Below, piece after piece: positions 50,511 through 58,179 of a stretch of DNA of 64,000 nt (positions are counted from its first letter, which is position 1; every line of letters begins with the position of its first letter). The translations under genes were made by a program, and so were the position numbers. The notes beneath the pieces were generated by a model. It was not told the DNA's origin. It did no database searches and saw nothing but the letters and a program-made list of their open reading frames with translations. Origin of the DNA: Methylotenera sp. (GTDB lineage Bacteria; Pseudomonadota; Gammaproteobacteria; Burkholderiales; Methylophilaceae); assembly GCF_029946165.1 (NCBI RefSeq), contig NZ_JAQSDZ010000021.1, positions 1 through 64,000 on the forward strand. The letters are read 5' to 3'.

Positions 50511-51611
50511 ATGATATTCGCAAAAATTAAACAAACACGCTTGTATCACCATGTATTAAAGCTAGGTGATTTCTTTCCTGTAATCTTCTTTTTTGGCGGA
50601 TTCTTATGGGATGAGCTCACCATAGGTCGCAATGTTGCCTACTCAGATTTAATTACTTTTTTTATATATTTAGGTATTGCTGCCGCCATTCTGTTTACTA
50701 TAGGCAGTCCAAGATACATCTTGGCGGATGCTTCTAAATTGTCTCCATGGGCTGCAAAAATTCATAAGCGTTTGTATTGGGAGAATTTACCTTACTTTTT
50801 ATTGCAATTTTTATTTGGCAATTTATTGAGCTCTTTATTCATTTTGTACTTCAAAAGTTCAAATCACTGGCTGGCTTGGGCAATGTCTATAATTTTAGGC
50901 ATTATGTTGGTAGCTAACGAATATCTAGAAGACAAATATAAACGATTCACGCTTAGTTGGGCGCTGTTTGGGTTTTGCTCCATGTTGTTATTTAATTTTG
51001 CTTTGCCCTATTTAATGGGGAGCATTCATGCGGTGTGGTTTTATTCAAGTACATTGTTAGGTGCAGGTGCAGCTTATTTACTCTACAAAAAAACGCCTAC
51101 TCATGATGGTAGCATTTGGCCAGTAGGGGTAATTGCAGCTTTATTAATGCTCGCTTATGCGTTTGATATGATTCCGCCTGTGCCGCTAGTGAAGCGCGAT
51201 ATTGCGGTCGGTTATTCCATTCATAAGGTCGATGGTAATTATCAATTAAGCCAGCAACCAGCCAGCTGGTGGGTATTTTGGCGCAATGCTAGTAATGATT
51301 TATATGTTGCACCTAGCCAGCGGGTGTATTGTTTCTCTTCTATTTTTGCACCCAATGGATTGAAAACGCGCTTGTATCATGTGTGGCAATTCCATGATAA
51401 GAAAAAAGGTTGGCTAACGACATCACGTGTTGGATTTAACTTATCTGGTGGCCGTTACAATGGCTATCGTGGCTATACTTATAAAACCGATTTGCAAGCA
51501 GGTGAGTGGAGAGTTAACGTAGTAACAGAAAACGATAAAACTGTAGCTGTGCAAGAATTTAGCGTTAAAGCTGAATCATCAACTTCAACGCCGTACGTAC
51601 AAGTTTATTAG
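50511..51611 (+). CDS. Multi-pass membrane protein with C-terminal DUF2914 domain
   Basis: 366 residues. Six or seven hydrophobic segments fill residues about 15-225 (DUF5924-like). The C-terminal 115 residues, predicted periplasmic, are a DUF2914 domain: RVYCFSSIFA, then YHVWQFHDKKKGW, SGGRYNGYRGYTYK and GEWRVNVVTE. DUF2914 proteins are found in proteobacterial envelopes but have no known function. Nothing nearby suggests a pathway. Confidence 0.75.
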   Translation: MIFAKIKQTRLYHHVLKLGDFFPVIFFFGGFLWDELTIGRNVAYSDLITFFIYLGIAAAILFTIGSPRYILADASKLSPWAAKIHKRLYWENLPYFLLQFLFGNLLSSLFILYFKSSNHWLAWAMSIILGIMLVANEYLEDKYKRFTLSWALFGFCSMLLFNFALPYLMGSIHAVWFYSSTLLGAGAAYLLYKKTPTHDGSIWPVGVIAALLMLAYAFDMIPPVPLVKRDIAVGYSIHKVDGNYQLSQQPASWWVFWRNASNDLYVAPSQRVYCFSSIFAPNGLKTRLYHVWQFHDKKKGWLTTSRVGFNLSGGRYNGYRGYTYKTDLQAGEWRVNVVTENDKTVAVQEFSVKAESSTSTPYVQVY

Positions 51612-51622
51612 AAGTAAATTTA

Positions 51623-52162
51623 TTAATGCTTATTTTCTACACGCATTAATTTATCAATATAAGCAATCGCAATGGCAGAAAATACAAACGTCATGTGAAT
51701 GACAGTTTGCGCTATTAAAACTTTGTTGCTTAAATTTTCTGCATTGATAAATGTTTTTAGCAGATGAATCGATGAAATGCCAATGATAGCCGTGGCTAAT
51801 TTAACTTTAAGTAAATTGGCATTTACATGAGATAACCAATCTGGCTCATCGGGGTGGCCGGCTAGATTAAGTCGTGAAACAAATGTTTCGTAGCCACCAA
51901 CAATCACCATGATTAGTAAGTTGGAAATCATCACCACATCAATTAAACCCAATACAATCAACATGATGTCTGCTTCAATAAGGTGAGCGGCCTTACCGAC
52001 TAAATGGACTAGTTCAAGTCCGAAAAAGTAAACATAAACGGCCTGTGCAACAATCAAGCCTAAGTAAAGTGGGAGTTGCAACCAGCGACTACCAAATAAA
52101 ATGTTGGTCATTAAATTTTTTTGTTTATATTCGATAGATGAAGGGGTTTTGTGCTCTTGCAT
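51623..52162 (-). CDS. YqhA-like (UPF0114) membrane protein
   Basis: 179 residues with about four membrane segments and the UPF0114 family stretches FGSRWLQLPLYLGLI, IVLGLIDVVMISNLLIMVIVGGYE and KLATAIIGISSIHLLKTF. The role of the family is not established. It is convergent with the DUF2914 gene with only 11 bp between the stop codons. Confidence 0.82.
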   Translation of the reverse strand: MQEHKTPSSIEYKQKNLMTNILFGSRWLQLPLYLGLIVAQAVYVYFFGLELVHLVGKAAHLIEADIMLIVLGLIDVVMISNLLIMVIVGGYETFVSRLNLAGHPDEPDWLSHVNANLLKVKLATAIIGISSIHLLKTFINAENLSNKVLIAQTVIHMTFVFSAIAIAYIDKLMRVENKH

Positions 52163-52226
52163 GTGTGTAAAGCCTTTAATTTTGAGTGCAGATTGTTATT
52201 GTAACAGGTTGAAGCGCTAACTTTAT

Positions 52227-53069
52227 TTAGACTATTTGACTATCTATGGCGTAACTTGCGGTTCTATCCAGAGCTAATAGTTCGGTTAAAGCCGGCATAG
52301 TTTCATCTAATATTTTCGGTAATGTCCAAGGCGGATTCACAATAAACAAACCGCTGCCATGCATACCAAATCCTTCTGCCGAAGGCTCATGAATAGTCAT
52401 TTCAACATTTAGCCAATTAGGTAAACCTAAATCTATTAAATCCTCGATCATTTCAACAGGTTCTGGGCGTTGCAAAATGGGGTACCAAATTATATAAGTG
52501 CCAGTCGCAAAACGCGTCACGCTATCTTTAATCATGTTTACCACGTGCAGGTAATCTTGCTTGTCTTCATAAGGCGGATCTATTAACGCCACAGCGCGGC
52601 GTGATGGCGGAGGTAAGCAGGCTTTGATGCCAGCAAAGCCATTTAGCATTTCAATTTTAACTTGCTTGCCTTGGCCACTAAAGTTTTCGATAAGTAGTTT
52701 GTAGTCGCTAGGATGTAGCTCAAACAGACGCATTTTGTCATCTGCACGCAAATAGTCTTGTGCCACCATAGGTGAGCCAGGGTAAAACTCAAGAGAATTT
52801 GTATTAAAACGCTTAATCTGTGCAACAAAATCGGCTAGTGGTTTGGGTAGATTGTCCGCTGATATCAGTTTAGCAATCCCTTGCTCGAACTCTGCATTCT
52901 GCGTTGCATAACCATCACTTAGGCTATACAAGCCAGCTCCAGCGTGGGTATCGATGTAATAATAGGGCTTATCTTTTTGATTCATATAATCAAGCACTAA
53001 ACCTAGCACATAGTGTTTAAGCACATCGGCATGGTTGCCTGCATGAAAGGCGTGTCGGTAACTCAGCAT
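52227..53069 (-). CDS. rlmJ: 23S rRNA (adenine-2030-N6)-methyltransferase
   Basis: 280 residues, the E. coli RlmJ length. MLSYRHAFHAGNHADVLKH is the highly conserved start, DTHAGAGLY the SAM-binding loop and LIDPPYE the N6-adenine methyltransferase catalytic motif (about 164-170). It methylates A2030 of 23S rRNA. It stands alone, divergent from the cation transporter gene. Confidence 0.94.
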   Translation of the reverse strand: MLSYRHAFHAGNHADVLKHYVLGLVLDYMNQKDKPYYYIDTHAGAGLYSLSDGYATQNAEFEQGIAKLISADNLPKPLADFVAQIKRFNTNSLEFYPGSPMVAQDYLRADDKMRLFELHPSDYKLLIENFSGQGKQVKIEMLNGFAGIKACLPPPSRRAVALIDPPYEDKQDYLHVVNMIKDSVTRFATGTYIIWYPILQRPEPVEMIEDLIDLGLPNWLNVEMTIHEPSAEGFGMHGSGLFIVNPPWTLPKILDETMPALTELLALDRTASYAIDSQIV

Positions 53070-53181
53070 AAAGTCTAACTAAAAATATGGAATAACCACA
53101 TTATAGCTTTCTCAAACCTAGCAATAAATTTTTAGCCATAAAAATGCTAAATAAAACGACTTTTCGGTTAGCATTTCAACT

Positions 53182-53886
53182 ATGACAAATCCACCTCAAT
53201 TCCCCCTTAATGATTCTGACCATCATCACGATGATCATGAGGATCATGACCATTATTTGATTCCATTTTTATTGATTTTCACTTTCGCAATTGTGGAAGC
53301 CATTGGTAGCTGGTACACAGGATCACTCGCTTTATTAAGTGATGCTGGGCATATGTTCACCGATGTTGCAGCGCTTGGGCTGGCTTGGATGGCTGGAACC
53401 ATGTCTAAAAAGCCCAATATTGCGCGTCACCATTCAGGGGTGACTTATGTAGAACTAGGCGTTTCAATTTTTAATGCTATTTCTTTATTAGTTGTGATTA
53501 TATTTGTGGTGGTAGAAGCGATTGCGCGCTTTAAGGAGCCGCATCATGTGCAAGGATTAGGGCTCACTATCATTGCTACTTTAGGTTTAATTGTAAATAT
53601 TGTGGTGGCTAAACAATTACATCACCAAGTAGCCCATCATGCAGAAACCTTAAATAATCGGGCGGCATTCTTGCATGTAATCGGGGATTTATTAGGTTCC
53701 TTGGCTGCAGTTGCGGCGGGTCTGGTGATTTACTTAACCGGTTGGATGCCGATTGACCCGATTTTATCTTTACTAATCTCTGTATTATTATTTGTCTTTA
53801 CGCTGAATCTAATCCGCGACATTTGGAAAACACTGCATTTAAAACCAGGTCAAGTTGCACCAAGCCTAGGTCAGCATGACCATTAA
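53182..53886 (+). CDS. Short cation-diffusion-facilitator (CDF) metal transporter
   Basis: 234 residues against about 300 for typical CDF proteins. A His/Asp-rich N-terminus (HHHDDHEDHDH) precedes six membrane helices. The metal-site motifs of helices 2 and 5 are intact (SDAGHMFTD and HVIGDLLGS). The chain ends soon after helix 6 with LKPGQVAPSLGQHDH and so lacks the cytoplasmic C-terminal domain that binds regulatory metal and supports dimers. The sequence resembles the ZitB/CzcD (zinc/cobalt) group. No frameshifted remainder of the missing domain is visible downstream, so it is probably a natural short form. No metal-responsive regulator is adjacent. Confidence 0.87.
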   Translation: MTNPPQFPLNDSDHHHDDHEDHDHYLIPFLLIFTFAIVEAIGSWYTGSLALLSDAGHMFTDVAALGLAWMAGTMSKKPNIARHHSGVTYVELGVSIFNAISLLVVIIFVVVEAIARFKEPHHVQGLGLTIIATLGLIVNIVVAKQLHHQVAHHAETLNNRAAFLHVIGDLLGSLAAVAAGLVIYLTGWMPIDPILSLLISVLLFVFTLNLIRDIWKTLHLKPGQVAPSLGQHDH

Positions 53887-53923
53887 GCAAGCCTATCATT
53901 ACCCATACTAAAGGAGATTCAAA

Positions 53924-54106
53924 ATGCCATACGTGAATATCAAATTAGCTGGTTCTGTGACTAAAGAACAAAAAGCGCAAATCGCAAAAGAGTTTACCGA
54001 AACTCTAGAGCGTGTTGCGCACAAGCCAAAGTCATATACCTATATCACTTTTGAAGAAGTCGCTTATGAGGATTGGGCGATAGGCGGGAAGTTGCTTAGT
54101 GAGTAA
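53924..54106 (+). CDS. 4-oxalocrotonate tautomerase-like protein
   Basis: 60 residues. After Met removal Pro1 is the predicted catalytic base (PYVNIKLAG) and Trp50 matches the conserved Trp of the family. The two arginines of 4-oxalocrotonate tautomerase (positions 11 and 39) are replaced by Val and Tyr, so the substrate is probably different. AAGGAG lies eight bases before the ATG. No aromatic degradation gene is near. Confidence 0.85.
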   Translation: MPYVNIKLAGSVTKEQKAQIAKEFTETLERVAHKPKSYTYITFEEVAYEDWAIGGKLLSE

Positions 54107-54158
54107 CAGCCATGCGAATAAGTGCGAAGTGTTAGAATAGCGCCATGAGAACATTCCT

Positions 54159-55013
54159 ATGAAAACTCCCCAAAGACTAGAGCCTCTCCTAGAAGATGGC
54201 TTGATTGATGATGTTGTCCGTCAACTCATGAGCGGTAAAGAAGCAACGGTATATGTTGTGCGTTGTGGCGATGATGTGCGCTGCGCTAAGGTATATAAAG
54301 AGGCGAATAAGCGTAGCTTTCGTCAGAGCGTAGACTATACCGAAGGCCGTAAAACTAAAAATAGCCGCCAAAGTCGTGCGATGGCTAAAGGTTCAAAGTT
54401 CGGTCGCGAATCACAAGAGGCCGCTTGGCAAAGTGCAGAGGTGGATGCATTGTATCGGCTTGCTAACGCAGGCGTACGAGTGCCAGAGCCGTATAACTTC
54501 TACGAAGGTGTGTTGTTAATGGAGTTGGTGACCGATGCCAATGGTAACGCCGCGCCACGTTTAAACGATGTAACTTTTACTGCAGAAGACGCTCGTATTC
54601 ACCACGCTGCTTTAATTAAAGAAGTGGTGCGCATGCTTTGTGCGGGAATCGTGCATGGCGATTTGTCAGAGTTTAATATTTTAATGAGTGCAGATGGCCC
54701 CGTGATTATTGATTTACCGCAGGCGGTGGATGCCGTAGGTAACAATAACGCAAGTGAAATGCTAGAGCGCGATGTTAGAAACTTAAGTGATTACTTTGGC
54801 CGTTTTGCACCTGAACTCTTGACTACGCAATACGGCAAAGAGATTTGGGCGCTTTATGCACATGGTGATTTAACGCTGGAAACGCCACTCACAGGGCGCT
54901 TCAGGCAAAGCACTAAAGCGGTTGATTTAAAAAGTGTGATGCGTGAAATCGAAGACACAAAGAAAGCCGAAGAGGCTAGGTTGTTGCGCATCGCTGAAGC
55001 TAAGTTGGAATAA
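54159..55013 (+). CDS. RIO-type serine protein kinase
   Basis: 284 residues. The RIO fold motifs are present: a GKEATVYVV nucleotide loop with Lys at CAKVYKE, the catalytic loop HGDLSEFNIL (His-Gly-Asp) and the metal-binding IIDLPQAV in place of DFG. RIO1-like kinases in bacteria are poorly understood; the eukaryotic and archaeal relatives act in ribosome maturation. A five-codon leader frame MRTFL starts at 54145 and its TGA overlaps the kinase ATG, hinting at translational coupling. uvrC follows after 22 bp. Confidence 0.9.
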   Translation: MKTPQRLEPLLEDGLIDDVVRQLMSGKEATVYVVRCGDDVRCAKVYKEANKRSFRQSVDYTEGRKTKNSRQSRAMAKGSKFGRESQEAAWQSAEVDALYRLANAGVRVPEPYNFYEGVLLMELVTDANGNAAPRLNDVTFTAEDARIHHAALIKEVVRMLCAGIVHGDLSEFNILMSADGPVIIDLPQAVDAVGNNNASEMLERDVRNLSDYFGRFAPELLTTQYGKEIWALYAHGDLTLETPLTGRFRQSTKAVDLKSVMREIEDTKKAEEARLLRIAEAKLE

Positions 55014-55035
55014 CAAGCTCTAGCTATATAAGCCC

Positions 55036-56835
55036 ATGTTCGACCCTAAACCCATATTAAAGAACCTTCCTAATCTACCAGGTGTTTATCGCATGATAAA
55101 CAGCATGGATGAAGTAATTTACGTGGGTAAAGCCAAAGACCTCAAAAAGCGGGTTTCGTCGTATTTCAATAAAAACTTAGCTAGTCCGCGCACGCGCATG
55201 ATGGTGAGTCATATTGTTAAAATTGAAACAACGGTCACTCACAATGAAGCTGAGGCTTTGTTGCTGGAAAATAATCTGATTAAAGGGTTAATGCCGCGTT
55301 ACAACGTCGTGTTTCGCGACGATAAATCTTATCCTTATATAGTATTGACTGGCGATGACGTAGCCCGTTTGGCGTTTCATCGAGGTGCTCAGCGTAAAGG
55401 CAATCAATACTTTGGCCCTTTTCCTAACTCGGTAGCGGTGCGCGAAAGTATTCAACTTTTGCAAAAGGTATTTAAGCTGCGTACTTGTGAAAACACAGTG
55501 TTTGCTAACCGTAGTCGACCCTGTTTACAGCACCAAATCGAGCGTTGTACCGCACCTTGCGTGGGTTTGATTTCTACCGAAGATTACAATAATGACGTGC
55601 ATCAAGCCGCAATGTTTTTGCAGGGCAAGACCAATGAGGTGATTGATGCGCTTGGCGCGAGGATGAACACAGCCGCAGCCAATCAGCAATATGAAATGGC
55701 TGTAGTGTTTCGCGATCGCATGCAAGCCCTGCGGCAAGTGCAAGCCAAGCAATTTGTCAGTGACTTTAATGTTTCAGACGCAGATGTGATTGCTTGCGCC
55801 GAATTGCAAGGCCAGCATTGCATTAACTTAGTGATGATTCGAGGCGGTCGGCATTTGGGCGATAGAAGCTATATGCCTAAGAACACGGACGGCGAAACAT
55901 TGGAAACGAGTATGGAGGCGTTTCTTGCGCAGCATTATGTCGCGCAAAATACGCCGCCGCTGATTGTGGTAGGCGTGAAAATTGAAACGAGTTTACTCGA
56001 GGAAGTGTTGAGTGAACAAGCTGGACGCAAAGTAAAAATCAATACCAATCCAATTGGTGACAAACGCGTTTGGCTGAAGATGGCGCAAACCAATGCCGAA
56101 CTGGCGCTGGGTCAGCGTGCTGCGACTTCAGCGAACCAAACCGCTAAATTGCTGGCTTTACGTGAAGCGCTACATTTACCCGATAATACCGAGCGCATTG
56201 AATGTTTTGATATTAGCCACACGATGGGTGAGGCTACCGTAGGTAGTTGCGTGGTGTTTGACCGTGGAGATATGCAAAATAGCGAATATCGGCGATACAA
56301 CGTCACAGGCATCACCCCCGGGGATGATTATGCAGCAATGCGAGATGTGTTAACGCGTCGCTATAAAAAAGTAGCGGCAGGTGAGGGCGTGCGCCCTGAC
56401 TTAATCTTTATTGATGGCGGTAAAGGGCAATTGGGCGTTGCTGTTGAAGTTATGGCAGAGGTGGGGCTGGAAGATATTTTACTGGTCGGTATCGCTAAAG
56501 GTGAAGAGCGTAGGCCTGGGTTAGAAACCATGATTTTTTCAGACACAGGCGAGATGCTTAACTTAGAAAAAGACAACAAAGGCTTACATTTGCTCCAGCA
56601 AATACGCGATGAGGCGCATAGATTCGCCATTACGGGGCATAGAGCCAAACGTGCCAAGGCGCGGCTACATTCCAGCTTGGAGGATATTGAAGGCATAGGC
56701 GCAAAACGTCGTAAGGCGCTACTCACGCGCTTTGGTGGATTAGATGGTGTAAAGGGTGCTAGTATTGACGAAATCGCCCAAGTTGAAGGCATTAGCCAGA
56801 GCTTGGCAGAAAAAATTTACGGAGAGTTGCACTAA
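55036..56835 (+). CDS. uvrC: Excinuclease ABC subunit C
   Basis: 599 residues, normal for UvrC. GIY-YIG nuclease at the N-terminus (GVYRM, IYVGKAKDLKKR), UVR domain near 200-235, RNase H-like second nuclease with DISHTMGEATVGS (about 391-403) and LIFIDGGKGQL, and a C-terminal helix-hairpin-helix pair. It makes both incisions in nucleotide excision repair. pgsA lies 47 bp downstream, a common order in beta- and gammaproteobacteria. Confidence 0.97.
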   Translation: MFDPKPILKNLPNLPGVYRMINSMDEVIYVGKAKDLKKRVSSYFNKNLASPRTRMMVSHIVKIETTVTHNEAEALLLENNLIKGLMPRYNVVFRDDKSYPYIVLTGDDVARLAFHRGAQRKGNQYFGPFPNSVAVRESIQLLQKVFKLRTCENTVFANRSRPCLQHQIERCTAPCVGLISTEDYNNDVHQAAMFLQGKTNEVIDALGARMNTAAANQQYEMAVVFRDRMQALRQVQAKQFVSDFNVSDADVIACAELQGQHCINLVMIRGGRHLGDRSYMPKNTDGETLETSMEAFLAQHYVAQNTPPLIVVGVKIETSLLEEVLSEQAGRKVKINTNPIGDKRVWLKMAQTNAELALGQRAATSANQTAKLLALREALHLPDNTERIECFDISHTMGEATVGSCVVFDRGDMQNSEYRRYNVTGITPGDDYAAMRDVLTRRYKKVAAGEGVRPDLIFIDGGKGQLGVAVEVMAEVGLEDILLVGIAKGEERRPGLETMIFSDTGEMLNLEKDNKGLHLLQQIRDEAHRFAITGHRAKRAKARLHSSLEDIEGIGAKRRKALLTRFGGLDGVKGASIDEIAQVEGISQSLAEKIYGELH

Positions 56836-56882
56836 TGTACGGTAATCTTATTGGTATGCAGTACCCAAAAAGGGAATGCTAA

Positions 56883-57479
56883 ATGCAATTTAATATTCCT
56901 ACCATGCTGACATGGTTACGTATTTTGCTGATCCCTGTGTTTGTAGGGGCATTCTATTGGCCAGAAAATCTCCACAAACTAAGTGAAATGCCTTCACATT
57001 CGGTCAATATCTTTATTACCGTGATATTCGCGATTGCTTCATTTACCGATTGGCTCGATGGATACTTGGCACGACGCTGGAATCAAACCTCATCGTTTGG
57101 TGCTTTTTTAGATCCTGTTGCCGATAAGCTCATGGTGGCCGCTGCGTTGATTGTGCTAGTTGAATTTGGTCGGGTCGGTGCAATTGTTTCCTTGATTATT
57201 ATCGGCCGTGAAATAGCGGTTAGCGCACTTCGTGAATGGATGGCAGGCGAGGGGCAACGCAGTAGCGTAGGCGTTGCGATGATAGGAAAAGTAAAAACTG
57301 CCGCACAAATGCTCGCGATTCTGTTCTTATTATATTGGGATGAAATTGACTTGGGCAGCTTAGGTATTTTTCCAACTCAACTGTTTGGACATGCTTTAAT
57401 TGTGCTGGCGGCATTTTTAACATTGCTTTCAATGGCTTATTATCTAAAGGCTGCATGGCCAAAATTAAAAGGGAAATAA
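56883..57479 (+). CDS. pgsA: CDP-diacylglycerol-glycerol-3-phosphate 3-phosphatidyltransferase
   Basis: 198 residues with four to six membrane helices and the CDP-alcohol phosphatidyltransferase motif: DWLDGYLARRW followed by GAFLDPVADK (DG-x2-AR-x8-G-x3-D-x3-D). It makes phosphatidylglycerophosphate in the inner membrane. The tRNA-Gly gene with its own promoter follows, as in E. coli where uvrC-pgsA is followed by tRNA genes. Confidence 0.95.
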   Translation: MQFNIPTMLTWLRILLIPVFVGAFYWPENLHKLSEMPSHSVNIFITVIFAIASFTDWLDGYLARRWNQTSSFGAFLDPVADKLMVAAALIVLVEFGRVGAIVSLIIIGREIAVSALREWMAGEGQRSSVGVAMIGKVKTAAQMLAILFLLYWDEIDLGSLGIFPTQLFGHALIVLAAFLTLLSMAYYLKAAWPKLKGK

Positions 57480-57516
57480 AATTTTAATAAAGTAGCAAAT
57501 TGAGTGTCGATTGGTC

Positions 57517-57544
57517 TTGACGACATTCTGAAAGTCGCTATAAT
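57517..57544 (+). promoter_or_regulatory. tRNA-Gly promoter
   Basis: TTGACG (57517-57522) and a perfect TATAAT (57539-57544) are spaced by 16 bases, ending 18 bases before the mature tRNA. Confidence 0.85.
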
Positions 57545-57562
57545 GGCGCCTGTCTTAACGAC

Positions 57563-57638
<76 letters not shown>

Positions 57639-57658
57639 CGAATTTGGTAGTAGTACAT

Positions 57659-57692
57659 AAAACGGCGAATGCTAATAAGCTTTCGCCGTTTT
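57659..57692 (+). terminator. Terminator between the two tRNA genes
   Basis: Perfect 11-bp stem AAAACGGCGAA (57659-57669) with TTCGCCGTTTT (57682-57692) and a 12-base loop. The T-run of the 3' arm and A-run of the 5' arm make it function-like on both strands. Confidence 0.8.
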
Positions 57693-57742
57693 AGTTTCAG
57701 CTTTTAATGTAGAATTGTTTATTCAAATAGTTCTCACAATAA

Positions 57743-57816
57743 GGCGCGATAGCAAAGCGGTTATGCCGCGGCCTGCAAAGCCGTTTAGACCAGTTCGACT
57801 CTGGTTCGCGCCTCCA
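57743..57816 (+). tRNA. tRNA-Cys (GCA)
   Basis: 74 bases including an encoded CCA. Acceptor GGCGCGA/TCGCGCC, anticodon arm with loop CTGCAAA giving GCA at 57775-57777, T loop TTCGACT. The upstream promoter is not obvious. Confidence 0.97.
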
Positions 57817-58179
57817 AAATCCATCCCACGTAATATCCAGCACTTAACCTTTTATATTAGAGCACCTTAATTAGCCTATAAAAGCAGTTCAAACTCGAAC
57901 TTTCATATTTAAGTTCCTGAGTTATATTTATTCTATTCATCCTAAATTAATATTATTGATATCGACTTTAAGTAGATTTAAGTTGGTGGTTTGCAAATAT
58001 CTAAAGCTATGCAAATTTTCATTCATTAAGTCGACATTGCCGTTCATTTTTATACAGTTTTTGCTTATTTGGCATTAAACTTGCTGCTCACTTTAGATTA
58101 GTCAATTTTTTTGAAAAATCTGATTTATTTGTGCGAGAACTACAATCACTTTTGGATGTAAGGATTAACAGGGAAAAAC
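57817..58179. other. Gene-free region upstream of the Lap-type operon
   Basis: 363 AT-rich bases with no coding frame. The notable elements are the sigma54-like site at 58069-58085 and two TGCAAAT direct repeats (57992-57998 and 58010-58016) about 60-75 bases upstream of it, a position suited to activator binding. Confidence 0.55.
58069..58085 (+). promoter_or_regulatory. Candidate sigma54 promoter of the Lap-type operon
   Basis: TTGGCATT-N4-TTGCT has the invariant GG (58071-58072) and GC (58083-58084) 12 bp apart and a good match to TGGCACG-N4-TTGC. It lies about 95 bases before the LapB-like ATG. Confidence 0.55.

Noticed and set aside
53182-53886. Frameshifted full-length CDF gene
   Set aside because: No remnant of the missing C-terminal domain is found in any frame before the tautomerase gene starts 38 bp later.
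56361-56792. 143-codon frame opposite uvrC
   Set aside because: Shadow of uvrC with Ser/Pro-rich composition.
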